From positions 1,488,001-1,552,000 of the forward strand of contig CAWCWN010000003.1 in NCBI GenBank assembly GCA_963799245.1: 64,000 nt of DNA. Direction: 5' to 3'. Under the pieces are notes generated by a model. It was not told the origin of the DNA and searched no databases. It saw only the letters and a program-made list of their open reading frames with translations. This DNA is from CAWCWN01 sp963799245. Lineage in GTDB: Bacteria > Chloroflexota > Ktedonobacteria > Ktedonobacterales > Ktedonobacteraceae. Both the position numbers and the translations under genes were made by a program. Positions 42,372-51,564 of the stretch are shown here, in pieces. Position 1 is the stretch's first letter; the number at the start of each line of letters is the position of its first letter.

Positions 42372-44963
42372 CTATGGGCGTTTGGGCTGAGCATTCTTCG
42401 CCCGTATATGCGAGTACCCATCGTGAGCCAGGTGGTCGCTGGGAGGAAGAATGAGCACGGCCGGGTCGCATTCATCGGCATCATCTTCGCCTGACGTCTC
42501 TGAATGTCGCCCAAGGGAATCGCGCGTGGCCACGATCCGCTCATCCATATGCAGTGGGCTTGGTTCGGGGAGTGTTTGTTCGGTCTCTGCCTGGATATCG
42601 AGCAGGGCCTCCGAGATGACCTGGTCCATAGTATCGACATAGGTGAAGCGCATCTGCTCCTGGATTTTTACGGGGATTTCAGGCATTTCCTTTTTGTTCT
42701 CAGCGGGAATGAGCAGGTGGCGGATGCCGGCCTGGTGTGCCGCGAGAACCTTCTCTTTCAGGCCGCCGACGCCCAGCACGCGCCCCCGCAGGGTAATCTC
42801 ACCCGTCATGGCGAGCTTCTCGCGAATTGGCCGCTTGGCAATCGCCGAGATCAGGGCGGTGGCAATAGTTATGCCTGCTGAGGGTCCATCCTTGGGGATA
42901 GCGTTTTCCGGCAGGTGAATATGCAGGTCCATGTTTTCCTGGAAGTTGGGGTCGATATCCAGGGCATCGGCGCGTGAGCGTATATAGGAGAGAGCGGCCA
43001 GGGCCGATTTGCGCATTACGTCACCCAGTTGACCGGTGACCAGGAGATCGCCTTTACCCACCATGGTGGCCACCTCGACAGGTAGCAGAATGCCGCCGTT
43101 CTCAGTGACGGCCAGGCCCATGGCAACCCCGACCTGAATTTTGTGGCTCAGGGGGGCCGTGGCATAACGAGGCGCGCCCAGGTACTGTTCCAGGTTATGC
43201 GTGGTCAGGCGTATATGCGCCGCCGGCTTCTCGATAATGCGCCGGGCGACTTTGCGGCAGATCGTAGCCAGTTGTCTCTCCAGGCTGCGCACCCCGGCTT
43301 CACGTGTATAGTCCGACACGATATGTTGCATTACGGATTGAGGGATCTTGACCTGCTTATCCGTCAGCCCGTGTTCGGTTAATACCTTGGGGAAGAGGTG
43401 ACGCTGGCCGATATTGACCTTCTCCTCAAATATGTAGCCAGGTAGGTCGATGATGTCCATGCGGTCGGCCAGGGCACGTGGAATTTGGTATTTTACATTG
43501 CCGGTACAGATGAAAAACACTTCTGAGAGATCGTAGGGTATCTCCAGGTAGTGATCCATGAAATTACTGTTCTGCTCGGGATCGAGCACCTCCAGCAGGG
43601 CCGCCGCGGGGTCTCCGCGATATTCGGCGGAGAGTTTATCGATTTCATCGAGTAAGAAAACTGGATTGCGCACGCCCACCGTTTTCATCGACTGGATGAT
43701 GCGTCCGGGCAGAGCGCCAACGTAGGTGCGCCGGTGGCCACGAATCTCAGCCTCGTCGTGGACGCCGCCCAGCGAGATACGCGCGAATTTGCGTCCCAGG
43801 GCCGCGGCTATCGAGCGCGCCAGCGAGGTTTTACCCACACCGGGAGGGCCGATGAAGCACAGTACCTGCCCCTGGCTCTCACTGCGACTATGCCCGTCAC
43901 GGCTGGCTAACTGCTGGCGCAGCTGGCGGACCGCCAGGAACTCTATGATGCGTTCCTTGATCATCTCCAGGCCATAATGATCCCTGTCCAGGATACGCCT
44001 CGTCTCTTCGATCGAGAAGTGCTCATTGCTGCGTTCATGCCAGGGCAACGCCAGGACCCAATCGATATACGAGCGCAGGACCGATATTTCGGCGGATTGG
44101 GGTGGGGTGCGCTCAAGGCGATCAATCTCTTTACGTCCCCTGGCTTCAGCCTCGGCCGGTAAGTGCTTCTCAGCCAGTTTTGCGCGCAACTCATCAGCTT
44201 CGTTGGATGTTTCCATCCCCAGTTCTTCTTGGATAGCTCGCAGTTGCTCGCGCAGGTAAAACTCTTTTTGTGTGTGATCCACCTGGGAGCGCACGCGGGT
44301 GCGAATAGTCGCCTCCAGCTCAAGAATCTCGATCTCATTGCCCATAATGACGCAGATTTTCTCCAGACGCTCCAGCGGGTCGAGCGTCTCCAGGAGGTCC
44401 TGTTGCTGTTGCGTATCGGTGACCAGGTGGGCCGCCAGCATGTCTGAAAGACGTGCCACCGTTTTGATGGCGACGATGGAGTTGATGTCCTCTACCGAGA
44501 AGCGCCGGTTCAATTGGGCGTAGTGCTCAAAAAGATTAGTGGCATGGCGTACCAGGGCATCTGCCTGAGAGCCGCGCGCCTGTGACTCCGGGGGGACGTC
44601 CACGCGCACACGTATATACGGCTCAAAGTCGATATACTCATCGACGCGCACCCTGCGCAGGCCGCTTAAGAGCACCTGCAGGCTGCCGTCCTGTTGGCGA
44701 TGCATCGTTGTGATTTCAACCAGGGAGCCCGTCGGATAGATATCCTTTGCCTGGGGATCATCAATATCTGGATTACGCTGGCAAGCGGTGATAAGCACAC
44801 GGTCAAAGCGCATCATCGCCTCTTCGATGGCACGCACCGACTTCTCGCGCGCAATGGCCAGCGTCATACGCGTGCGCGGAAATACAACCATGTTTTTTAA
44901 TGCTACCAGGGGATGAGTTTCGTGCTCATCCTGGGCGACTTCCTGGCGTTCCTGTTCGCTCAT
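42372..44963 (-). CDS. lon: ATP-dependent protease Lon
   Basis: Lon degrades misfolded and regulatory proteins. The 863-residue protein has the N-terminal substrate domain (HPLVALKNMVVFPRTRM), the AAA+ module with GPPGVGKTSLARSIA and VFLLDEIDKL, and the Ser-Lys protease domain with the catalytic serine in KDGPSAGITIA and a lysine about 45 residues later. It is intact and full length, with a tail of about 90 acidic residues. It follows clpX on the same strand after 116 bp containing a hairpin and a tetranucleotide repeat tract. Confidence 0.97.
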   Translation of the reverse strand: MSEQERQEVAQDEHETHPLVALKNMVVFPRTRMTLAIAREKSVRAIEEAMMRFDRVLITACQRNPDIDDPQAKDIYPTGSLVEITTMHRQQDGSLQVLLSGLRRVRVDEYIDFEPYIRVRVDVPPESQARGSQADALVRHATNLFEHYAQLNRRFSVEDINSIVAIKTVARLSDMLAAHLVTDTQQQQDLLETLDPLERLEKICVIMGNEIEILELEATIRTRVRSQVDHTQKEFYLREQLRAIQEELGMETSNEADELRAKLAEKHLPAEAEARGRKEIDRLERTPPQSAEISVLRSYIDWVLALPWHERSNEHFSIEETRRILDRDHYGLEMIKERIIEFLAVRQLRQQLASRDGHSRSESQGQVLCFIGPPGVGKTSLARSIAAALGRKFARISLGGVHDEAEIRGHRRTYVGALPGRIIQSMKTVGVRNPVFLLDEIDKLSAEYRGDPAAALLEVLDPEQNSNFMDHYLEIPYDLSEVFFICTGNVKYQIPRALADRMDIIDLPGYIFEEKVNIGQRHLFPKVLTEHGLTDKQVKIPQSVMQHIVSDYTREAGVRSLERQLATICRKVARRIIEKPAAHIRLTTHNLEQYLGAPRYATAPLSHKIQVGVAMGLAVTENGGILLPVEVATMVGKGDLLVTGQLGDVMRKSALAALSYIRSRADALDIDPNFQENMDLHIHLPENAIPKDGPSAGITIATALISAIAKRPIREKLAMTGEITLRGRVLGVGGLKEKVLAAHQAGIRHLLIPAENKKEMPEIPVKIQEQMRFTYVDTMDQVISEALLDIQAETEQTLPEPSPLHMDERIVATRDSLGRHSETSGEDDADECDPAVLILPPSDHLAHDGYSHIRAKNAQPKRP

Positions 44964-45011
44964 GGTTTCCCGCCTGCTTTCTTTCCAGAATGTGGAGGTC
45001 TCTCTTCTACT

Positions 45012-45050
45012 TGCCTGCCTGCCCGCCTGCCTACCTACGTATGTATGTAT
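45012..45050. repeat. Degenerate tetranucleotide repeat tract upstream of lon
   Basis: About ten units run TGCC, TGCC, TGCC, CGCC, TGCC, TACC, TACG, TATG, TATG, TATT. It lies 50-90 bp upstream of the lon start and could vary in length. Confidence 0.5.
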
Positions 45051-45054
45051 TGTA

Positions 45055-45107
45055 AGTATATCCTGAAGATGAGTCTGCTTTACGCAGACTCATCTTCAGG
45101 ATATACT
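45055..45107. terminator. 24-bp perfect hairpin over the clpX stop codon
   Basis: Arms 45055-45078 and 45084-45107 pair perfectly; the loop TTTAC holds the clpX stop. One arm is the last eight codons of clpX, the other their inverted copy. Confidence 0.65.
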
Positions 45108-46360
45108 GTTGTACGTGCGCTGCGCGTTTCTAACAACGGTTTGGTATGCTCGGAAATCATATCGCCGTTGATGATGACTTTCTTTACATCGGCGCGCGAT
45201 GGAATCTCATACATCACATCGAGAAGCACGTCTTCAATGATACTGCGCAGGCCCCTTGCGCCTGTGCGCTGCTTCATCGCTTCCTCTGCCGCGGCTTCAA
45301 GGGCATCGCTGGTAAAGACCAGCTCAACGCGATCAAGCTGCAAGAATTTCTGATACTGGCGAATGATGGCGTTCTTTGGTTCGGTCAGAATTCGCATCAA
45401 TGCCTCTTTATCCAGGCTATTCAAGGAGACCGCCACGGGCAGGCGCCCGATGAATTCGGGTATCAGGCCGTACTTGAGCAGGTCATCGGGAATAAGCTGG
45501 GTCAATACCGTTTCTTGCTTGTCAGAGGTAGTCTGCACGACGCTGCTTCTGAAGCCGATCGATTTGTTGCTGCCGATGCGCTGCTCGACGATCTTCTCCA
45601 GCCCTTCAAAAGCTCCGCCGCAGATAAAGAGAATATTCGCGGTATTGATTTGAATGAAGTCCTGGTGAGGGTGCTTGCGCCCACCCTGAGGCGGCACATT
45701 GGCGACGGTGCCCTCGATAATCTTGAGCAGCGCCTGCTGTACGCCTTCCCCAGAAACATCGCGCGTTATGGATGGGTTATCCGACTTACGCGCGATCTTA
45801 TCGATTTCGTCGATGTAAACGATGCCCCGCTCGGCGCGTGCGACATCGAAATCGGCGGTCTGAATGAGGCGCAGGAGGATGTTTTCGACATCTTCGCCCA
45901 CGTAGCCAGCTTCAGTGAGGGCCGTGGCATCGGCAATGCAGAATGGGACGTCCAGCACCTTTGCCAGTGTTTGCGCCAGGAGCGTTTTACCACAACCGGT
46001 GGGACCGATCATGAGTATATTGCTTTTACCAAGCTCGACATCATCAATCTGCATGCCCGCATTGATGCGCTTGTAGTGGTTGTAGACGGCCACTGCCAGC
46101 GTCTTTTTGGCTCGCTCCTGTCCGATGACGTACTGACTTAACTGCTCATAGATCTTCTTGGGCGCGGGTATCTTGCCCGTCTGCAAGCGCGGCTTGGTGA
46201 CCGTTGCCTGCTCCTCTTCGATAATCTCCCGGCACAGATCAATACATTCATCACAGATATACACACCACCAGGCCCGGCGATGAGTCGCTGTACCTGGTC
46301 CTGGCTCTTGCCGCAGAAAGAGCAGCGATAAGTCATGCGCGTGTTTTTCGAGTTTGCCAC
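45080..46360 (-). CDS. clpX: ClpX, ATP-dependent unfoldase
   Basis: ClpX unfolds substrates for the ClpP peptidase. The 426-residue protein has the N-terminal C4 zinc domain (CSFCGK and CDECIDLC), Walker A GPTGCGKTLLAQTLA, GYVGEDVENIL, VYIDEIDKIARK and sensor 2 near RGLRSIIED. The start is a GTG at 46360 and gives the family-like N-terminus; an ATG eight codons later is possible. It follows tig after 58 bp, but clpP, often between them, is absent here. Confidence 0.97.
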   Translation of the reverse strand: MANSKNTRMTYRCSFCGKSQDQVQRLIAGPGGVYICDECIDLCREIIEEEQATVTKPRLQTGKIPAPKKIYEQLSQYVIGQERAKKTLAVAVYNHYKRINAGMQIDDVELGKSNILMIGPTGCGKTLLAQTLAKVLDVPFCIADATALTEAGYVGEDVENILLRLIQTADFDVARAERGIVYIDEIDKIARKSDNPSITRDVSGEGVQQALLKIIEGTVANVPPQGGRKHPHQDFIQINTANILFICGGAFEGLEKIVEQRIGSNKSIGFRSSVVQTTSDKQETVLTQLIPDDLLKYGLIPEFIGRLPVAVSLNSLDKEALMRILTEPKNAIIRQYQKFLQLDRVELVFTSDALEAAAEEAMKQRTGARGLRSIIEDVLLDVMYEIPSRADVKKVIINGDMISEHTKPLLETRSARTTVYPEDESA

Positions 46361-46418
46361 GTTGGTTTCATCCCCTTCCTCAGCTGTAGTTAGAGCACTA
46401 CCTCTGACGGCTATGCCT

Positions 46419-47879
46419 CTATTCTACAACATCAGTATCTGTTTCACTCGCTATAGGTGCAGCAGACTCCCCTGTCGCAACAGCTTCCTGGTCCGCATGT
46501 GCTTGTGCTTGCTCTTCCAGGTCCGCCACCAGCGTGTCACCTGCTACAGCAGCGGCTTCCGCGCCCTCGATGTTCAGGGCCTCTTCTTCAGCACCAGTGG
46601 TCTCAGGATCGGGATCGGTCGTTAATTCGAGCAGGCGGCTAAGCGCTTTCTCGCGCCGGTAGCTCACCACGAGGGCGCGAATTTGGCCCTCCGTTTGCTC
46701 TAGTTGCTGACCGGCCTGGGCATAGGCCCGGAATAGCGCCTCGATCTCCTCGGGGAGGACATCGATATTTTCTTTACTGGCTAGCGCGTCCAGTACGAGT
46801 TGACGCTTGACGCGCTTTTCGGCGTCGGGCTCAATATCTTTTAAGTACTCTGCGCGCGACTTACGCACCATCATAAGATACTGGTCGACCGACATATGCT
46901 GTTGTTCCAGCATATGTCCAAGCTGGTGCAGCATCTCTTCAGCCTCTTCCTGAATCAGGAGCGGATGAATGGTGATGTGCGACTGCTCAATGACCGCATT
47001 GATAGCCTGCTCGCGCAGCTCATCGCGAATGCGCCGCTCTTTGACCTGGAGGATATTGTCGCTGACGGCCTTGCGCAGGTCCTCCAGGGTCTCAATCTGG
47101 CCTTCGCTCGCGGCCAAGGCGAAGGCGTCGTCCAGTTCGGGTACCTCTTTGACCTCTACCTTGTGGAGGGTAACCGCGTAGTTCGCCTCTTTGCCGGCAA
47201 TTTTCTCATTTGAATAGTCGCTGGGAATAACAATGGTGAATTCTTTGCTCTCTCCGGCCTGCATGCCCACCACATGTTCATCCATACCCGTAAATAATCC
47301 GTTGCGCTCCCGTGTGAGCTCAAAGGGATTATCTTTGAGCTCAGAGATGCTCTTGTCTTCAACGCTCAGCTTGAGATCGACCGTGACACGATCGTCGTAT
47401 GCGGCCGGCCGCTCAACCTCGTGCCAGGTGGCCTGGCGGTTGCGCAGGGACTCCAGCTCCTGCTCCACCTCTGCGGAGGTGACCTCAGCATCTTCACGCT
47501 CAAAGTGTAAGGAGGCATAGTCGCCCAGTTCAACGGGCGTAAGAACAGGAACCTTCAGGCTAAAATGGTAGGGCTGCCCCATTTCAAAAACGGGCGCATC
47601 TAGCTCCGGCTGTGTAATAGGAGTGAGATCATGCTCTCTGAGCGCGGAGCGGTAGGACTCGGAGATGAGGTCATCCAGCCCCTCCTGGTAGATGTATTCT
47701 TTACCGAGTCTGCGCTCAAGTAAAGAGCGCGGGGCCCTGCCGCGGCGAAAGCCCTGTACATCGACTTTTTGTACCAGCTTGTGGTACGCCTTATCGGAGG
47801 CCTTTTGCAGTTCGTCCCAGGTAAAATCTATTTCAAGAACGGCCTCACTACTTGGTAACTTTTCGACCGAAACCTTCAC
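46419..47879 (-). CDS. tig: Trigger factor, ribosome-bound chaperone
   Basis: Trigger factor binds L23 at the tunnel exit and shields new chains. The 486-residue protein has the ribosome-binding signature GFRRGRAPRS at 43-52, the peptidyl-prolyl isomerase domain in the middle (DRVTVDLKLSVED), and the helical C-terminal arm. It ends with an acidic, Glu/Ala-rich tail of about 60 residues not usual for the family. The start is GTG 47879, fixed by GGAGG eight bases upstream. It heads the tig-clpX-lon set. Confidence 0.95.
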   Translation of the reverse strand: MKVSVEKLPSSEAVLEIDFTWDELQKASDKAYHKLVQKVDVQGFRRGRAPRSLLERRLGKEYIYQEGLDDLISESYRSALREHDLTPITQPELDAPVFEMGQPYHFSLKVPVLTPVELGDYASLHFEREDAEVTSAEVEQELESLRNRQATWHEVERPAAYDDRVTVDLKLSVEDKSISELKDNPFELTRERNGLFTGMDEHVVGMQAGESKEFTIVIPSDYSNEKIAGKEANYAVTLHKVEVKEVPELDDAFALAASEGQIETLEDLRKAVSDNILQVKERRIRDELREQAINAVIEQSHITIHPLLIQEEAEEMLHQLGHMLEQQHMSVDQYLMMVRKSRAEYLKDIEPDAEKRVKRQLVLDALASKENIDVLPEEIEALFRAYAQAGQQLEQTEGQIRALVVSYRREKALSRLLELTTDPDPETTGAEEEALNIEGAEAAAVAGDTLVADLEEQAQAHADQEAVATGESAAPIASETDTDVVE

Positions 47880-48058
47880 GTTTCCTCCAACTTACTCGCT
47901 GCATTTATATATAATAAATAACCTGCGCACTGCCCGTTGCAATAAAAGATACCTGGGAAACACAGAAGAGATGCAGCTGCCAGCCATAATCCACCACAAC
48001 CCGAGCTGACAGTCTTTATTATCTTCTACTTTTAGTATCCTGCGACGGATTGTGATCT

Positions 48059-48090
48059 TGCAGGGCGGGTTGCATCGCACCTGCCCTGCA
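48059..48090 (-). terminator. Hairpin after the tRNA pair
   Basis: TGCAGGGCGGGT (48059-48070) pairs with ACCTGCCCTGCA (48079-48090), one G-U pair. It lies about 60 bases past the tRNA-Gly 3' end. Confidence 0.6.
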
Positions 48091-48147
48091 GGGAGGGACA
48101 CAAACGCTCAAGCATGACTTGTGTTATTCCCCTTGCGCAGGCGAAAC

Positions 48148-48222
48148 TGGAGCGGGAGACGGGGATCGAACCCGCGACTTTCTCCTTGGCAAGGAGATGC
48201 TCTACCACTGAGCCACTCCCGC
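48148..48222 (-). tRNA. tRNA-Gly (GCC)
   Basis: The 75-base cloverleaf has acceptor GCGGGAG/CTCCCGC, anticodon loop TTGCCAA with anticodon GCC, T-loop GTTCGATCC and an encoded CCA. Confidence 0.97.
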
Positions 48223-48236
48223 AGAGTGTTTAGTAG

Positions 48237-48319
48237 TGGGCGGTGAGAGACTCGAACTCTCACGGTTCATCACCAACAGATCCTAAGTCTGCCCTGTCTA
48301 CCAGTTTCAGCAACCGCCC
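48237..48319 (-). tRNA. tRNA-Leu (TAG)
   Basis: The 83-base gene has acceptor GGGCGGT/ACCGCCC, anticodon loop CTTAGGA with anticodon TAG, a long variable arm (class II) and T-loop GTTCGAGTC. CCA is not encoded. It is 14 bp upstream of tRNA-Gly and shares its promoter. Confidence 0.96.
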
Positions 48320-48362
48320 GGCGTTGCCATGATATACAAAGGGACAATACTCCTATCTGTGG

Positions 48363-48392
48363 ATAATACATCAGCGATTGACGTGCTGTCAA
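48363..48392 (-). promoter_or_regulatory. Promoter of the tRNA-Leu/tRNA-Gly pair
   Basis: On the minus strand TTGACA (48387-48392) precedes TATTAT (48363-48368) by 18 bp, about 44 bp before the tRNA-Leu gene. Confidence 0.75.
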
Positions 48393-48581
48393 GACGATTT
48401 GCCCGTCTACGCCGTTCTGGCTATGCGCGAGTGAATGCCGCTAAATGTGACCCGTTGCCCCATGGCTGACGGGGAACTTTTTGCATCTGCCAACGTCTCC
48501 TACTATAGAAGATGCGGCGGCGAGCTCGTAGAATTTATTGCTGTGAAAAGCGAGCTGTAGCTCCCACACTTGAACGCGTGC

Positions 48582-48604
48582 TGACTGACTGAGTGAGTGA
48601 GTGA
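48582..48604. repeat. Tetranucleotide repeat before a ribosome binding site
   Basis: TGAC-TGAC followed by TGAG units runs into the GAGGAGG ribosome binding site of the lipoprotein gene, so slippage would change sequence upstream of it. Confidence 0.6.
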
Positions 48605-48614
48605 GGAGGAAAAG

Positions 48615-49142
48615 ATGGTATCACATCGACAGGGACGTAGGCAAGAGAGGCAAGAGGGATTAGGCGCTAAACTGGCCGGCCTCAGCCTGGCGCTATTGCT
48701 GCTGGTCATAGCTGCCGGGCTGGCCGCCTGTGGCTTGGGTTCGGGCGGCGCCGGCAACCCTACCCCCACCAGGCCGGCTTCTAACCAGCTGCAGAAATGC
48801 GGTACGGTACTGATAAAACCACGTGGCGAGCCCGCTGATCCCACGGGCGCCAAACAGGCGGCGGATTGTTTCTGGCAGGCCTTTCAACAGTGTCATCTCG
48901 CCTCGCTGGTCTTCACGGCCAGCGGCGTCGATACTCTCGCGACCCATACCTTCACCATCCAGAATAATGGCGCGCGCTGCTCGGTGGTCGATGTAATGCA
49001 GCATCAAATCGTTCCCCAGCCGCCCACAGCCGCCAGAACTTATACCTGTGGCGGGGTCAGCCAGGAGGCCAATGGTCTGCGCTTCACGGCGTGCGGCCCG
49101 GAAGGCGATATCGTCGTACCAACAACGGCTCTGACGAAATGA
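48615..49142 (+). CDS. Lipoprotein of unknown function
   Basis: The 175-residue protein has a basic N-terminus, a hydrophobic signal LSLALLLLVIAAG and a lipobox LAAC, so it is exported and lipid-anchored. The mature part starts with a Gly/Pro/Thr linker and has six cysteines, likely in disulfides. No family is recognised. AGGAGGA lies four bases before ATG 48615; an in-frame GTG six codons earlier lies inside the repeat tract. A hairpin separates it from convergent galU. Confidence 0.7.
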   Translation: MVSHRQGRRQERQEGLGAKLAGLSLALLLLVIAAGLAACGLGSGGAGNPTPTRPASNQLQKCGTVLIKPRGEPADPTGAKQAADCFWQAFQQCHLASLVFTASGVDTLATHTFTIQNNGARCSVVDVMQHQIVPQPPTAARTYTCGGVSQEANGLRFTACGPEGDIVVPTTALTK

Positions 49143-49147
49143 GCGAG

Positions 49148-49183
49148 CTGCCCTAGCGGGTCCGGCCGGATCCGCTAGGGCAG
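49148..49183. terminator. Hairpin between convergent genes
   Basis: CTGCCCTAGCGGGTCCGG and its complement form an 18-bp stem with one G-U pair and almost no loop, so the real stem is a little shorter. It lies between the lipoprotein gene and galU. Confidence 0.65.
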
Positions 49184-49185
49184 GG

Positions 49186-50055
49186 TTAATTCTCCTGCAG
49201 GAGCTGCTGCATATATTTGCGCAGGCCAGGCGCAATATCAGGGCGCTGCATGGCATAGGCAAGCGAGGTGGTCAGGAGTCCCAGTGGATTGCCCGTGTCA
49301 TAACGCACACCCGTGAAGCGCAGGCCGTAACAGCGTCCGGCGCGCGCCTGTACCTCGATCGCGTCGGTGACCTGTATCTCTCCGCCGCTGCCGGGAGGGG
49401 TCTGCTCCAGAATGCTAAAGATATCCGGCGTCAGCAGGTAGCGCCCGGCCACCGCTAGATCTGAGGGTGCCTCTGCGCGGGGCGGTTTCTCAACCAGGTG
49501 GGTGACTCGCACGGTATCTGCGTCTAACGCCTGCGCAGAAACGATCCCATAAGAGGAGATCTGCTCGGGCGGCGACACAAAAAGCGAGAGCACCGAACCA
49601 CCATATTGCTCGTAAATCTCCATCATACGTGGCAGCTCCGGTGTGGCGGGGTCGACCAGCTCATCGCCCAGCATGACGATGAACGGCTCGTCTCCAACCA
49701 GGTCCCTGGCGCATAAAATGGCATGTCCCAGCCCACGCGGCTCGGCCTGCCGTACCGCTGTGTAGGTTGCCATGCTCTGTACCCGGCGCAGTTCCGCTAA
49801 TTCTTTCTGCTTGACCTTGCGTTCCAGGATCTGCTCCAGTTCAGGAAAGGCGTCAAAGTGGTCTTCAATACTGCGCTTGCTGCGACTTGTCACAAAGATG
49901 ATCTCTTCAATACCAGCAGCTATCGCTTCCTCGACGATATATTGCAGGGTGGGCTTGTCGACGAGTGGGAGCATCTCCTTGGGGATGACTTTGCTCGCCG
50001 GCAGCACGCGCGTCCCCAGGCCAGCAACCGGTAACACGGCTTTACGAATATGCAT
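49186..50055 (-). CDS. galU: UTP-glucose-1-phosphate uridylyltransferase
   Basis: GalU makes UDP-glucose for glycolipids, teichoic-acid-like polymers and exopolysaccharide. The 289-residue protein has the normal length with GLGTRVLPASKVIPKEML, QYIVEEAIAAGIEEI, LGDELV and the C-terminal GVRYDTGNPLGLL. ATG 50055 follows GGAGGAGG. A GT4 glycosyltransferase lies 1.5 kb away on the same strand and may use its product. Confidence 0.93.
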   Translation of the reverse strand: MHIRKAVLPVAGLGTRVLPASKVIPKEMLPLVDKPTLQYIVEEAIAAGIEEIIFVTSRSKRSIEDHFDAFPELEQILERKVKQKELAELRRVQSMATYTAVRQAEPRGLGHAILCARDLVGDEPFIVMLGDELVDPATPELPRMMEIYEQYGGSVLSLFVSPPEQISSYGIVSAQALDADTVRVTHLVEKPPRAEAPSDLAVAGRYLLTPDIFSILEQTPPGSGGEIQVTDAIEVQARAGRCYGLRFTGVRYDTGNPLGLLTTSLAYAMQRPDIAPGLRKYMQQLLQEN

Positions 50056-50211
50056 GAATCCTCCTCCAGACCAGGTCAAACATGGTAAATTCCTGTGGAT
50101 ATTGTAGAAGATTGTGGGATGCAGGTCAATGCGCAATGCTACTTGTGCCTCTGCCCGGGCATCTGCTATGCTATCTCCGAGATAATAAAAAATGGAGCAG
50201 CTCTGCACTTG

Positions 50212-50220
50212 TGATATACT
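50212..50220 (+). promoter_or_regulatory. Extended -10 box upstream of the M16 gene
   Basis: TGATATACT is identical to the extended -10 of the kinase gene. No clear -35 is seen. The leader would be about 57 bases. Confidence 0.45.
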
Positions 50221-50283
50221 AACGGTGTTTCCAGAGCGTTGCATCTATGGCATTCCTGTGCAGAAAGGACCCTTCTTGAATAC

Positions 50284-51564
50284 ATGAGTGATCAGCAAAA
50301 TTTGCCATCCAACTATTTCTATCATCAGCTACCCAATGGCATCGAGATGGTTGGCCAGTATATGCCCAGCCTGAGTTCGATTTCGCTCGGGTTTCAGCTT
50401 GATGCGGCCATCATCAACGAGCCTGAAGACAAGTCGGGCCTGGCGCATCTCTTTGAATACATGCTTTTCCAGGGCACTAAATCCAGGGATGCGCGCGCCC
50501 TGAATGAGGCCTTTGAGTCACTGGGCGTGCGTAAAGGAGCCAGTACAGCCTGGGAGACAGCGCGCATCATGGCGCAAATGGTGCACACCAAGTTCGATGC
50601 CACCCTGCCGCTGCTGCGTGAGATTTTGCTGACGCCGACCTTTCCCAGGGATGATCTAGAGCAGATGCGCAGCATTGTCCTGCAAGAGATTCGCCGCCGT
50701 GATGATGAGCCAATGAGCCGCATCTTTGATCTTGCGCGCGCCAACTTTTTCTGCAACAGTGCCCTCGCGCGGACCTCTTTGGGGACTTCGGAGAGCGTCC
50801 AGAAGTTACAGAGAAGCGATCTACAGAATTTCTGGCAGGGGCGCTATCAACCCGATAATGTGCTTTTCGCGATCGCCGGCAAGTTCAACTGGGAGCACGT
50901 GGTTGAAGAGGTGCAGCAGCTCTTTGGCGATTGGCGTGGCCATGCCGAGCTTTCGCCTGAACAGCGGCCCGTGCCCGGCACGCAGATCGCCCTGGAACAC
51001 CAGGCAGGGAAACAAGAGCACCTGGGCCTGATGTTCCCCTTTCCCAGGTATACCGACCCTGACTATTACGCTGCTCAGGTGATCGGCGAAGTGCTTGGGG
51101 GCAACATGGCCTCGCGCCTCTTTGTCGAGGTGCGCGAGAAACGTGGGCTGGTTTATGGTATCTCGGCCGGCCTGATGGGGAGCAAGCCCATTGGAGCGCT
51201 GCGCATCTACGCGGGCACTACGCCTGAACAGGGTCATGAATGCCTGGAGGTGATCGTTAACGAGCTGCGTAAGTTGGGGCAAGAGGGCATCACTGAGGAT
51301 GAACTGGAACGTGCCAAGGTGCAGTTGAAGAGTGAGAACGTGATGCGCAGTGAGGGCTCCGGGGCTCGTATGTCGGCCCTGGCGCAGTCGTGGTGGTTCG
51401 AGCGCAGGCTGCGTACAATTCAGGAGGTGAAAGAGGCCATCGATGCGGTCAGCCGCGAACAGGTTCTGCAAGTGCTGCGCCGTTTCTCTCCTCTCAACCC
51501 TCTGACAGTGGCCGCCATCGGTCCCCTCGATCGCGACCAGCTCATCGGCGATACCCTCCCCTAG
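50284..51564 (+). CDS. M16 family peptidase with a degenerate zinc site
   Basis: The 426-residue protein has the two-domain fold of pitrilysin/processing peptidases: LPNGIEMVGQ at the start, a middle IVLQEIRRRDDEP, and VREKRGLVYGI in the second half. The zinc motif HxxEH reads H55-L-F-E58-Y59, the second His being Tyr (codon TAC), so zinc binding is doubtful. Such subunits usually pair with an active partner, as in M16B heterodimers, but no partner gene is adjacent. Its stop abuts the convergent GT4 gene with no gap. Confidence 0.88.
   Translation: MSDQQNLPSNYFYHQLPNGIEMVGQYMPSLSSISLGFQLDAAIINEPEDKSGLAHLFEYMLFQGTKSRDARALNEAFESLGVRKGASTAWETARIMAQMVHTKFDATLPLLREILLTPTFPRDDLEQMRSIVLQEIRRRDDEPMSRIFDLARANFFCNSALARTSLGTSESVQKLQRSDLQNFWQGRYQPDNVLFAIAGKFNWEHVVEEVQQLFGDWRGHAELSPEQRPVPGTQIALEHQAGKQEHLGLMFPFPRYTDPDYYAAQVIGEVLGGNMASRLFVEVREKRGLVYGISAGLMGSKPIGALRIYAGTTPEQGHECLEVIVNELRKLGQEGITEDELERAKVQLKSENVMRSEGSGARMSALAQSWWFERRLRTIQEVKEAIDAVSREQVLQVLRRFSPLNPLTVAAIGPLDRDQLIGDTLP

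Noticed and set aside
45146..46141. 331-codon plus-strand frame over clpX
   Set aside because: It is a shadow of clpX without start signals.
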